Below are positions 53,836-61,663 of a stretch of DNA of 64,000 nucleotides, piece by piece. Numbering within the stretch: the first letter of the stretch is position 1; each line of letters starts with the position of its first letter. The stretch lies in NCBI RefSeq assembly GCF_014192395.1, contig NZ_JACHXW010000001.1:248001-312000 (forward strand). The letters run 5' to 3'. Both the position numbers and the translations under genes were made by a program. The notes below the pieces were generated by a model. The model did not search any database and was not told the DNA's origin. It worked only from the letters and a program-made list of their open reading frames with translations. Source of the DNA: Paenibacillus endophyticus. GTDB lineage: Bacteria; Bacillota; Bacilli; Paenibacillales; Paenibacillaceae.

Positions 53836-54768
53836 ATGGCGTACAAGCCAGAATTGTTAGCTACCGCCGCATCGTTAGAGGAGCTTCGAAGGCTCATTGC
53901 AGCAGGTGCGGATGCTTTCGTTATCGGCGAAGCACGCTACGGTACACGGTTAGCAGGGGAATTTACGTTAGAAATGATCGCAGAGGCCGTAAAGATTGCG
54001 AGGCCTCATGGCGTCCGCGTTTATGCAGCGCTAAATAATTTAATGGATAACGAAGCGGCTGAATCTTTGAATACGTATGTTTCAACGCTTGCGGATGTTG
54101 GCGTCGATGCATTTGTTTTTGGCGATCCGGCGGTATTAATGGCTGCTAGGTCACATGCGCCGGGCATCGCTTTGCATTGGAATGCCGAAATGACGTCTAC
54201 GAATTACGTGACGGCAAATTATTGGGGCCGCAGAGGGGCGACCCGGTATGTGCTGGCACGCGAGCTGAACATGGAGCAAGTCATTGATACAGCAGCCGCT
54301 TCTGATCTCGAGGTTCAAGTACAGGTACACGGGATGACGAACATTTACCATTCCAAACGTTCGCTTGTCGGGAGCTACCTAGATCATCAAACAGAGCCTG
54401 AGCGATTGCCGCAAAAGGATAAGGATCGCGGTCTATATGTGATGGAAGCAGAACGGCAGGATGAGCGGTATCCGATTTATGAAGACATAAACGGGACTCA
54501 TATTATGAGCTCGGATGACATTTGCATGGTCGAGAATATTCATGAGCTGCTCGAAGCAGGCGTCAGCAGCTTGAAGATTGAAGGCATAATGAAATCAATG
54601 GACTATAATGAAACGGTTGTGCGCTCTTATCGGCAGGCTATTGATTCATACTTGTCCGATCCTGAGGCTTATGCGTTCAACGAGGAATGGCTGGAAGCTA
54701 TCCAACAGATTCAGGATCCCAATCGGGAGCTAAGCTACGGATTCTTTTATAAGGAACAGGTATATTAA
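53836..54768 (+). CDS. Peptidase U32 family protein, first (YrrN-like)
   Basis: 310-residue member of the U32 family; related TrhP/RlhA proteins act in tRNA or rRNA hydroxylation, often as paired genes. KPELLATAASLEELRRLIAAGADAFVIGE (in parts), AEMTSTNYVTANYW and GVSSLKIEGIMKSMDYN are typical. It lacks the Cys-rich segment of the second copy. ATG at 53836 after TAAGGAGGAGCAGGC. It is separated from the second U32 gene by a modular repeat rather than by the usual short gap. Confidence 0.88.
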   Translation: MAYKPELLATAASLEELRRLIAAGADAFVIGEARYGTRLAGEFTLEMIAEAVKIARPHGVRVYAALNNLMDNEAAESLNTYVSTLADVGVDAFVFGDPAVLMAARSHAPGIALHWNAEMTSTNYVTANYWGRRGATRYVLARELNMEQVIDTAAASDLEVQVQVHGMTNIYHSKRSLVGSYLDHQTEPERLPQKDKDRGLYVMEAERQDERYPIYEDINGTHIMSSDDICMVENIHELLEAGVSSLKIEGIMKSMDYNETVVRSYRQAIDSYLSDPEAYAFNEEWLEAIQQIQDPNRELSYGFFYKEQVY

Positions 54769-54838
54769 GTGGGATTTGGCCGAGCTTCCTTTACTCGGTA
54801 TAACGTTAGAAACAGGCTTGCGAGACAAGTTTTGCTTA

Positions 54839-55030
54839 ATATATAAGAATTTATATGTGTTACATATAAATGTGCTTATATATCTCCGCGAAACGACTGC
54901 TTTTGCCACAGAAGACGGCGACAGCCGTTTACGCTTGAAATATAGGAAAGTATATGATTTCGCCAACTATCTCTATATTTCTACGCGAAACGTAAGCTTA
55001 GCCGCCAGAGGATGGCTTCAGCCGTTTACG
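54839..55030 (+). repeat. Modular hairpin-rich interspersed repeat, copy C
   Basis: First module: ATATATAAG/CTTATATAT (54839-54847 with 54875-54883) enclosing TTATATGT/ACATATAA. Then CTCCGCGAAACGACTGCTTT, identical to copy A over more than 30 bases (from 54884), through CAGCCGTTTACGCTTG; the A/T hairpin (GAAATATAG/CTATATTTC feet); and a second GAAACG...CCGTTTACGCTT module. The two GAAACG modules are 97 bases apart. It lies between the two U32 genes. Confidence 0.9.
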
Positions 55031-55059
55031 CTTGGCGAAACTACAGGAGGTGCACAACA

Positions 55060-56322
55060 TTGACGACTATAGAGAAAACGACTCCGCGCTATCAAGGCAA
55101 GCGGCATCGTCTTGCTAAACCAGAGCTGCTTGCTCCTGCAGGCAACTTGGAGAAGCTCAAGTTCGCTGTCCATTACGGTGCAGATGCCGTTTATATTGGC
55201 GGACAGAAATATGGCTTGCGCTCCAATGCCGACAACTTCAGCTTCGAGGAGATGAAGGAAGGCGTTGAGTTCGCCAAGCGATACGGAGCAAAGGTATTTG
55301 TTGCGACTAATATTTATGCGCATAATGAGGATGTTGAGGGTCTTGAGGAGTATTTGCGCGCTTTAGAGCACGCAGGCATCTCTGCAATTATTGCGGCTGA
55401 TCCAGTCATTATCGAAACAGCGCAGCGCGTCGCCCCAAAGCTGGAGGTGCATTTGAGCACGCAGCAGTCAACGCTGAACTGGCAAGCGGTGCAGTTTTGG
55501 AAGGAAGAGGGCTTGCCACGGGTGGTGCTGGCACGTGAAACCAGCTTTAAGGATATAGCCGAAATAAAAAAACATGTTGATATTGAGATTGAAGCGTTTA
55601 TTCATGGTGCGATGTGCTCCTCGTTTTCTGGCCGTTGCGTGCTTTCGAATCACTTCACCGACCGAGATTCCAATCGTGGCGGATGCTGTCAATCCTGCCG
55701 ATGGAAGTACGATCTGTTTGTGGATGATATGCCGATGTATGACGAAGAGGAAGACAAGTTTACAATGGGCTCAAAGGATCTTTGTATGATCGAGTATTTG
55801 CCAGAGCTGATTGAGGTAGGCGTTGACAGCTTCAAAATCGAAGGCAGAATGAAGAGCATTCATTATGTGGCAACGGTAGTAAATGTGTACAGGCAAGCGA
55901 TCGATGCGTACTTTGAGGATCCAGAGCATTTCGAGCTGAAGCAGGAATGGATCGAGGAAATCAACAAAGCTGCGAATCGTCCGCTTAACACAGGTTTTTT
56001 CCTGGATGAGCCTGGAGCGGAGGATCACATCTACGAGCCGGAGGAGAAAGCGGCACCGTATGACTTTGCGGGTATCGTTGTGGATTATGACCCGAAAACA
56101 AGCTTTGCTACCATTCAGCAGCGTAATCATTTCAAGGTTGGCCAGGAAGTGGAGTTTGTCGGCCCGGAGGGCACGTTCTTCAAGCAGACCGTTACGGAGA
56201 TGACGGACATAGAAGGTGCGGGATTGGAAGCGGCGAGGCATCCTTTGCAGCAGATTCGGATCCGTACACTTAAGCCGGTTAAGCCAATGGACATGATGAG
56301 GAAGAAGCTTGGACGAAAATAA
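55060..56322 (+). CDS. Peptidase U32 family protein, second (YrrO/TrhP-like)
   Basis: It is 420 residues from TTG 55060, 6 bases after AGGAGGTG. RHRLAKPELLAPAGNLEKL, YGADAVYIGGQKYGLRSNADNF (in parts), HLSTQQSTLNW and SFKIEGRMKSIHYV match U32. Four Cys in GAMCSSFSGRCVLSN and RGGCCQSCRWKYDL match the Fe-S/metal cluster of the tRNA-hydroxylation group (TrhP, 5-hydroxyuridine at U34). A C-terminal beta domain follows. The role in tRNA hydroxylation is inferred from the family; peptidase activity is doubtful. Confidence 0.9.
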   Translation: MTTIEKTTPRYQGKRHRLAKPELLAPAGNLEKLKFAVHYGADAVYIGGQKYGLRSNADNFSFEEMKEGVEFAKRYGAKVFVATNIYAHNEDVEGLEEYLRALEHAGISAIIAADPVIIETAQRVAPKLEVHLSTQQSTLNWQAVQFWKEEGLPRVVLARETSFKDIAEIKKHVDIEIEAFIHGAMCSSFSGRCVLSNHFTDRDSNRGGCCQSCRWKYDLFVDDMPMYDEEEDKFTMGSKDLCMIEYLPELIEVGVDSFKIEGRMKSIHYVATVVNVYRQAIDAYFEDPEHFELKQEWIEEINKAANRPLNTGFFLDEPGAEDHIYEPEEKAAPYDFAGIVVDYDPKTSFATIQQRNHFKVGQEVEFVGPEGTFFKQTVTEMTDIEGAGLEAARHPLQQIRIRTLKPVKPMDMMRKKLGRK

Positions 56323-56340
56323 ACCTATATAGCAGGACTG

Positions 56341-56380
56341 GAGTCTTATTTTACCAAAAAAAATAAGGCTCTTTTTTTTG
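56341..56380 (+). terminator. Intrinsic terminator after the U32 genes
   Basis: The stem GAGTCTTATTTT/AAAATAAGGCTC (12 bp with one mismatch) with a short A-rich loop is followed by TTTTTTTTG. Confidence 0.85.
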
Positions 56381-56395
56381 TTTTCTTATTATGGA

Positions 56396-56424
56396 TTGAC
56401 AAGATTGTGTCGATATAAAATAAT
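56396..56424 (+). promoter_or_regulatory. Promoter region of the chemoreceptor gene
   Basis: TTGACA (56396-56401) is followed after 17 bases by AATAAT (56419-56424). Overlapping it, GTCGATAT at 56409-56416 matches the sigma-D -10 (GCCGATAT) at seven of eight positions, but the matching -35 TAAA is absent. Either sigma could be used. Confidence 0.45.
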
Positions 56425-56510
56425 ATATAGTAAATACATATTTCGGCAAGATTCGCTAGAAGCATACGAACTAATTCAGACTTACAATATTGAAGGCGGT
56501 GTCTTTCCCA

Positions 56511-58727
56511 ATGAAAAACGAAGAAGAACAAAAAGTGAAGAAGTCGAAGAAAACGAAGCAACAATCAGCTGTGAACGGGTCAAATGCTGGGAAATCAGAG
56601 TTCAGCATGAAAGCGCAATCAGGAATGAAGGCTATGAAGCTATCAGCGAAGGCAGCTAGAGAGTCTGTCATGACTACGAAGCTTTCCAATCCGTTAAAAT
56701 CAGTAGGAACAAAGCTGTTCACGATTATTTTTGTAGGTATTATTGCATGCGTATTGACAGTAGGACTATTGGCGTATTCGCAGTCGAAGAAAATTATTGA
56801 AAGCAAGGTTTCTGATGCCAGTTTTGAGACGATAAAGCAAGTCGCTAATAACATGGACGTTATTTATAAGACCTATGAGGATCTTTCGCTGCAAATTCTA
56901 ATCGATAAGAGCTTCCATGAAATCGTAAGAAAAATGCTGGATAGCGTCGATGATTACAACAAATTTGAAGCTTCGCGCAACCTGAGCGAAAAAATGCAAT
57001 CATACGTAATGGGCAATAACACGATTATTTCATTGATGCTTTTACCCGTAAATCCAAAGCTAGAAGTCGTTACAGCAGGCTCTGCGAGCAGCAGCAGCGC
57101 AGAGCGACTATTGAAAACAGCATGGTTCTTGGAGACGGTTGAGCTGTCAGGGAAAACAAATTGGATACCTCCCCAGCCTGAGGGCTTATCAAACTCAACA
57201 GGTGTGAGTACGGTCGGATTAAGCCGTCTTATCAAGGATACTACCTCGAGCGAGGCATCTTATGTCCTGCTTATGGAAGTATCGGTTGACTCGATTGCTG
57301 AGCGGTACAAGGATGTTAACTTAGGCGAAGGCAGCCAAATTGCGATTCTGGATGCAGCCAATACGTACATTACGAATACCGATGCAACAATGATTGGCAA
57401 GGAAGCAAGCATCACTTTACCGTCTGAAGGAGATAAGGCGATTCAGGATTCCGTAAAGATGAAGACTAAAAACAACGAAGAGGTTCTTGCGGCATACAAA
57501 ACCTTTGCGACCATGGATTGGAAGCTGGTAGGTACAGTACCGGTGAAAGAGCTTGTGAAAGATGCCAAAGCGATTCAGAATATGACTTGGATTACAGTGT
57601 TGATCGCTGCAGTCATTGCCATTGCAATCGGCATCCTTGTCATTATGACGATTGCGCAGCCGCTTGTTAAGCTCCGCAATCTTATGAATGAAGGAGCTAG
57701 CGGCAATTTAACGGTTCGCTCGGAGATGAAGAAGCGCAGGGATGAAATCGGGGAGCTGAGCGACAGCTTCAATCTGATGATGACTCAAATAAAAGCACTA
57801 GCCGTACAAACAACACGTTCTGCCGAAGATGTACTTCATACAGCGTCAGAGCTAAGCGAAGCTTCGAGAAAAACAGCGATTTCTGCTAAGGAAATTGCCG
57901 TGGCAACCGAAGAAATTGCTGGCGGTGCAACTAGCCTTGCTGTTGAAGCAGAGAAGGGCACAGACTTGACGGGTAATATTGATGTTCAAATGAAAAAAGT
58001 AATTGCAGCCAACGAGGAAATGGTCCGCTCCGCGCAAGAAGTGGAAAAAGCGAGTGAGCAAGGTACGACATATATGGGCGTGCTCATCCAAAAAACGGGC
58101 ATGACGGAGGAAATGACGCGTTCAATGGTGGAGAAGGTCGATGCGCTTAAAGTAAGCACAGGCTCCATTGTGAAAATATTGGACGTGCTGAATAACCTAA
58201 CGAAGCAAACGAATATTCTTTCCTTGAACGCAACGATTGAGGCAGCCCGTGCGGGTGCAGCCGGAAAAGGCTTTATGGTCGTAGCCGACGAGATTCGCAA
58301 GCTTGCGGATCAAAGCCGTCAATCGATTGATGTAGTCGGTCAAATTACGGAGAAGATTAGAGGAGAAATCGACGAAACGGTAAATGTTTTGTCTGACGCG
58401 TATCCATTGTTCCAAGAGCAGATTGGCTCTGTGAAGGAAGCGAACCAAATCTTCTTAACGGTGTCCGGTCAAATGGGTCAGCTTGCCGAGAGACTCGATC
58501 TCGTGACCGATTCCATCGGACAGCTTGATCAGTCGCAAGCGGTGCTTGCTGATGCTATGACTAACGTAAGCGCGGTAGCGGAGGAGTCCTCGGCTACATC
58601 TGAGGAAGTAGCATCACTGAGCTCCGAACAGCTTAGCATAAGCGACGGGATGGTGCGCTTGTCCGAGAAGCTTGATACCGTATCCCGTGAGCTGAAGGAT
58701 TCTCTTTCACAGTTTAAGATTGATTAA
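56511..58727 (+). CDS. Methyl-accepting chemotaxis protein
   Basis: Transmembrane chemoreceptor, 738 residues from ATG 56511 (GAAGGCGGTG upstream). A very basic, Lys/Ser-rich cytoplasmic N-terminus of about 65 residues is longer than usual. Membrane helices are at about 68-90 ([20 protein letters not shown]) and 357-382 ([19 protein letters not shown]), with a dCache-like extracellular domain between. HAMP (about 383-435) and a signalling domain with the hairpin tip [22 protein letters not shown], read in parts, follow. The ligand is unknown. It occupies the place between the U32 genes and the PBP where Bacillus has udk and greA. Confidence 0.94.
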   Translation: MKNEEEQKVKKSKKTKQQSAVNGSNAGKSEFSMKAQSGMKAMKLSAKAARESVMTTKLSNPLKSVGTKLFTIIFVGIIACVLTVGLLAYSQSKKIIESKVSDASFETIKQVANNMDVIYKTYEDLSLQILIDKSFHEIVRKMLDSVDDYNKFEASRNLSEKMQSYVMGNNTIISLMLLPVNPKLEVVTAGSASSSSAERLLKTAWFLETVELSGKTNWIPPQPEGLSNSTGVSTVGLSRLIKDTTSSEASYVLLMEVSVDSIAERYKDVNLGEGSQIAILDAANTYITNTDATMIGKEASITLPSEGDKAIQDSVKMKTKNNEEVLAAYKTFATMDWKLVGTVPVKELVKDAKAIQNMTWITVLIAAVIAIAIGILVIMTIAQPLVKLRNLMNEGASGNLTVRSEMKKRRDEIGELSDSFNLMMTQIKALAVQTTRSAEDVLHTASELSEASRKTAISAKEIAVATEEIAGGATSLAVEAEKGTDLTGNIDVQMKKVIAANEEMVRSAQEVEKASEQGTTYMGVLIQKTGMTEEMTRSMVEKVDALKVSTGSIVKILDVLNNLTKQTNILSLNATIEAARAGAAGKGFMVVADEIRKLADQSRQSIDVVGQITEKIRGEIDETVNVLSDAYPLFQEQIGSVKEANQIFLTVSGQMGQLAERLDLVTDSIGQLDQSQAVLADAMTNVSAVAEESSATSEEVASLSSEQLSISDGMVRLSEKLDTVSRELKDSLSQFKID

Positions 58728-58771
58728 ATGTGAGCCATACAGGAGTTGAAGCTTTTAATTTAGTTTTTGAG

Positions 58772-58820
58772 AAAGAGCATTTCAGGCAATTACTGCTGAA
58801 TTGCTCTTTTTTGTTTTTTC
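58772..58820 (+). terminator. Intrinsic terminator after the chemoreceptor gene
   Basis: Stem AAAGAGCATTTCAG/CTGAATTGCTCTTT (14 bp with one mismatch) is followed by TTTGTTTTTT. Confidence 0.88.
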
Positions 58821-58922
58821 GGAAGGATTGGAAGGTTTGAAGCGGGGTGACTGAAGGACACAATAGTTAATAAAAACCATATTGCAATAAAAATCAGGAC
58901 AGGATTTAAAGAGGGGTGCAGC

Positions 58923-60953
58923 TTGAGGAACCGAAGACTAAAACGCATATCGCTGGCTGCAATGGCTATCAGCCTGATTATGCTCGTTTATATTGGAAGA
59001 CTGGCTTGGCTGCAATTAATGCCTGGGAGCGCTCCCGCAGCCGCGCTCTCGAACAAATCAAGCAGAGGCGGCTGGCAAAGGCTTTCTGTCCAGCAGCGGC
59101 AGCGCAATCTTGTATTGGATTCCGGTCGTGGTGATTTTTATGATCGAAACGGGGCTCCGTTAACAGGCGAGACCTATTCGTCTCTTGCATTGTTTCCGGT
59201 AAGAAATGATATAAGGGGGAATGAAGCAGATTTAATCGCACTTAGCCGCATTTTGGACATCACAAAAGAACAGCTGATGAACATGTGGGACGAAGTGCGG
59301 GAGCCTGTTTTCTGGAAAAAAGCAGGGGAGCAGCAGCCCTTGAGGCTGTCGCAAGCGGAGGTAAGCAAGATTAAGCAGTTATCGTTGAACGGCATTCGGG
59401 TACTGCCGTATCGCAATCGGTATTTGTCTTCTTTTCAGCCGAAGCATCTCATTGGATTTACAAGCGAGCACCCGGAGTGGCTGTTAGCCCAGCAGGCGGC
59501 GGATTTGGAAGAAGGCAAACGCAAGCTGGCTGATCAGGTCGGCGGCTCAGGATTGGAGAAATCGCTGGATAAGCTATTGCACGGGATTGGACCGACCTCG
59601 GTTTCTTATTTCATGGATGGACGAAATGCTCCCTTGCATGGCTTGGATGTTAGAATTACGCAGCCGAACAATCGTTATTACCCGCTGAAGGCGATGACGA
59701 CAATCGATTTGCGGCTTCAAAACGAGATTGAGGAATATGTGGATGCGCATGGCCTGAAGGAGGGGGCTGTTGTCGTGCTGGATACACGGAACGCCGATAT
59801 TGTGGCAATGGTATCGAGACCGCAGCTTAAGCCAGGACGATTCGCAACGGCGGATGGGACCGAGTGGGAGAACCATGCTGTGAAAGCTTTTGCGCCTGGC
59901 TCCGTATTTAAGCTTGTAACGGAAGCCGCAGCACTTGAAGCTGGTGTTGCGAACCAACATGAATCTTTCTACTGCAGCGGAGAATATGGCAAATACGGCT
60001 TATCCTGCTGGAAGGACGGCGGACATGGTCATGTGACGTTGCAGGAGGGATTGGCCCAATCATGCAATATTGTGTTTGCTACGATCGCAGAACGTCTGAC
60101 GCCGGCTCAATTGAAGCGCACCGCAGATGCACTTGGGATCGGGCAGCAGGCGGGCTGGCATCGTAAGCAGGCTTTTGGCCCATTCTCGGAGCCGTTGCGT
60201 TTGCTCGAGGAAGAGGAGAGCGGGCAGCTGTTTGCGGCTGCAAAGCGCTTAAGCGCAGGTGGTGGGGAAGAGCGGGGAAGCGGGGTGCTAAGCGAGTGGA
60301 ATGGAGAGCAGGGAAGCGGGGAGCTAAGTGAGTGGAATGAAGAGCAGGGAAGTGGAGGGCTGAGAGCGGGGAATGGAGAGAAGAATTCGGGGAAGCAGAC
60401 CAGCAGCGCCTCCGATGCGGCAAGCGAGCAAGCTGCGATGCTTGCTGCCGTTGACGGCGGTACGCTCGCGCAAAGCGGACTTGGGCAGCGTGATGTAAGG
60501 ATGTCGCCGCTTCAAGCGGCTAATCTGATTGTAACGCTGCTGAACGACGGGCGCGTAATGGAGCCGCGCCTGCTCACGGAAATCCGCTATGCCAACGGCC
60601 AGCGGATGGTCAAGCTGCCCGCACAGCGGGCGCAAGCAGCCCGTGGCCGGATTAAACCGGCCACGGCGCATGCGCTGCTGCGCGGCATGGCGGCGGTCGT
60701 CGACCATGGAACCGGTCGATCGATCCGCCAAGGGCTGTGGGCGGTTGCCGGCAAATCGGGCACCGCTGAGACAACGCGGGCCGGAATCGACCGCAACCAC
60801 CAGTGGTTCGCGGGCTACGGCCCTGTCAAGAAGCCGCGCTACGCAATTGCTGTGCTTGTGGAAAACCAGCCGCCTGGCAGTTCGAACCAGGCGACAAGAC
60901 TATTTCGCGGCGTTATGGACATTGCCGCCCGATTAGCTTCCACGGTTGAATAG
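58923..60953 (+). CDS. Class B penicillin-binding protein (transpeptidase, PbpI/YrrR-like)
   Basis: D,D-transpeptidase of peptidoglycan synthesis, 676 residues. TTG start at 58923 after AGAGGGGTGCAGC. One N-terminal membrane helix (ISLAAMAISLIMLVYIGRLAW) leads to a dimerisation domain (GDFYDRNGAPLTG). The transpeptidase domain has the active-site tetrad APGSVFKLV near residue 328, SCN in LAQSCNIVF near 380, and KSG in AGKSGTAET near 610. Between SCN and KSG lies an unusual insertion of three 12-residue Gly/Ser/Glu/Trp repeats (about 447-490). B. subtilis PbpI (PBP4b) lies at the same locus. The 3' end is duplicated downstream. Confidence 0.9.
   Translation: MRNRRLKRISLAAMAISLIMLVYIGRLAWLQLMPGSAPAAALSNKSSRGGWQRLSVQQRQRNLVLDSGRGDFYDRNGAPLTGETYSSLALFPVRNDIRGNEADLIALSRILDITKEQLMNMWDEVREPVFWKKAGEQQPLRLSQAEVSKIKQLSLNGIRVLPYRNRYLSSFQPKHLIGFTSEHPEWLLAQQAADLEEGKRKLADQVGGSGLEKSLDKLLHGIGPTSVSYFMDGRNAPLHGLDVRITQPNNRYYPLKAMTTIDLRLQNEIEEYVDAHGLKEGAVVVLDTRNADIVAMVSRPQLKPGRFATADGTEWENHAVKAFAPGSVFKLVTEAAALEAGVANQHESFYCSGEYGKYGLSCWKDGGHGHVTLQEGLAQSCNIVFATIAERLTPAQLKRTADALGIGQQAGWHRKQAFGPFSEPLRLLEEEESGQLFAAAKRLSAGGGEERGSGVLSEWNGEQGSGELSEWNEEQGSGGLRAGNGEKNSGKQTSSASDAASEQAAMLAAVDGGTLAQSGLGQRDVRMSPLQAANLIVTLLNDGRVMEPRLLTEIRYANGQRMVKLPAQRAQAARGRIKPATAHALLRGMAAVVDHGTGRSIRQGLWAVAGKSGTAETTRAGIDRNHQWFAGYGPVKKPRYAIAVLVENQPPGSSNQATRLFRGVMDIAARLASTVE
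60262..60375 (+). repeat. In-frame 36-bp repeats inside the PBP gene
   Basis: Three units encode ERGSGVLSEWNG, EQGSGELSEWNE and EQGSGGLRAGNG, followed by a fading EKNSGKQ. The DNA is purine-rich (GGAATGGAGAGCAGGGAAGC-type). It lies between the SxN and KTG motifs. Confidence 0.9.
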
Positions 60954-61050
60954 TGATTATTATCTTGCATAGTTGACTAGCGAACGATTATCTTCAAAGG
61001 TTGATTAGTGATTATTATCTAGCATAGTGGATTAGTGAACGTTTAGTTGT
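60944..61050 (+). repeat. 55-bp direct repeat copying the end of the PBP gene
   Basis: GGTTGAATAGTGATTATTAT at 60944 (including the PBP stop codon) recurs as GGTTGATTAGTGATTATTAT at 60999, a period of 55. The following bases TCTTGCATAGTTGACTAGCG / TCTAGCATAGTGGATTAGTG also match. Confidence 0.88.
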
Positions 61051-61058
61051 AGGGACTG

Positions 61059-61078
61059 GCTGATCGTAAACGATCAGC
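61059..61078 (+). other. Hairpin downstream of the PBP gene
   Basis: Perfect 8-bp stem GCTGATCG/CGATCAGC with a TAAA loop. No T run follows on either strand, so it may or may not act as a terminator. Confidence 0.4.
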
Positions 61079-61096
61079 TCGTTCATTCTGGTATTC

Positions 61097-61260
61097 ACCA
61101 ATCGAAATAACAGTCTCGATCCAGCTTGCTGGTGTTCACCAATCGAAATAACAGTCTCGATCCAGCTTGCTGATGTTCACCAATCGAAATAACAGTCTCG
61201 ATCCAGCTTGCTGATGTTCACCTATCAAAATAATAATCCCGTTCCACCTTGCTGATGCGC
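61097..61260 (-). repeat. Four tandem 41-bp units, one being the 3' end of the monooxygenase gene
   Basis: Units start at 61097, 61138, 61179 and 61220, an exact 41-base period. The three at 61097-61219 are identical but for one base. The fourth, 61220-61260, contains the last codons of the minus-strand gene and differs at several positions. The non-coding copies would read ISKLDRDCYFDW against ISKVERDYYFDR in the gene. Confidence 0.96.
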
Positions 61261-61544
61261 AGTGCAAAGCTTTGGTACCATTCGCTCTTTCCTCTTTGCT
61301 GGGCAACCTGATGTGCGGCGTTGTCCTTCCATGCTTTAATGGATTCAAGAGACGCCCAGTAGGAAACGGTAATGCCTAGTGCTTCATCTCGTGCGGACTC
61401 GATACCCAAGTAGCCGGTCTGCCGCGAAGCGAGCTCGACCATTTTATCGGCCATAAGCCCATATCCTTTATCACCCTCGGTACGCTCGGAAGAAAAGATC
61501 ACCGCATAATAAGGCGGCGTTGGCAATTTTGCAATGGCGCTCAT
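61218..61544 (-). CDS. Antibiotic biosynthesis monooxygenase (ABM) domain protein
   Basis: Small ferredoxin-like-fold protein (108 residues) of the ABM/YgiN-like group. YYAVIFSSERTEGDKGYGLMA, TGYLGIESARDE, ITVSYWASLESIKAWKDN and HQVAQQRGKSEWYQSFALRI are typical of the family. The start is the ATG ending at 61544 on the minus strand with AAGGAGGTATATCAG upstream. Members include quinol or heme-degrading enzymes and many of unknown function; no substrate can be assigned. Its last 14 codons are the source of the adjacent 41-bp array. Confidence 0.85.
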   Translation of the reverse strand: MSAIAKLPTPPYYAVIFSSERTEGDKGYGLMADKMVELASRQTGYLGIESARDEALGITVSYWASLESIKAWKDNAAHQVAQQRGKSEWYQSFALRISKVERDYYFDR

Positions 61545-61599
61545 CTGATATACCTCCTTATAAATATACAACGATAAGAATTTCATTTGAAATGAAAAC

Positions 61600-61655
61600 G
61601 AAGTCATGCTTCAGCAGAAAGCTCTTCATTCTGCTAAGGCATGACTTCTATTTTT
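61600..61655. terminator. Terminator between the two minus-strand genes
   Basis: GAAGTCATGC/GCATGACTTC (61600-61609 with 61639-61648) with an inner AGCAGAA/TTCTGCT hairpin lies just after the stop of the second AI-2E-family gene on the minus strand, with GTTTTCATTT beyond it. Confidence 0.8.
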
Positions 61656-61663
61656 GAAGCGAA

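Noticed and set aside
60079-60423. Minus-strand frame opposite the PBP repeat region
   Set aside because: Kept open by the 36-bp repeats and GC bias; its Pro/Leu/His-rich repeats have no independent support.
61097-61260. Possible CRISPR or plasmid-type iterons
   Set aside because: The repeats are contiguous, derive from a gene end, and no replication or cas gene is near.
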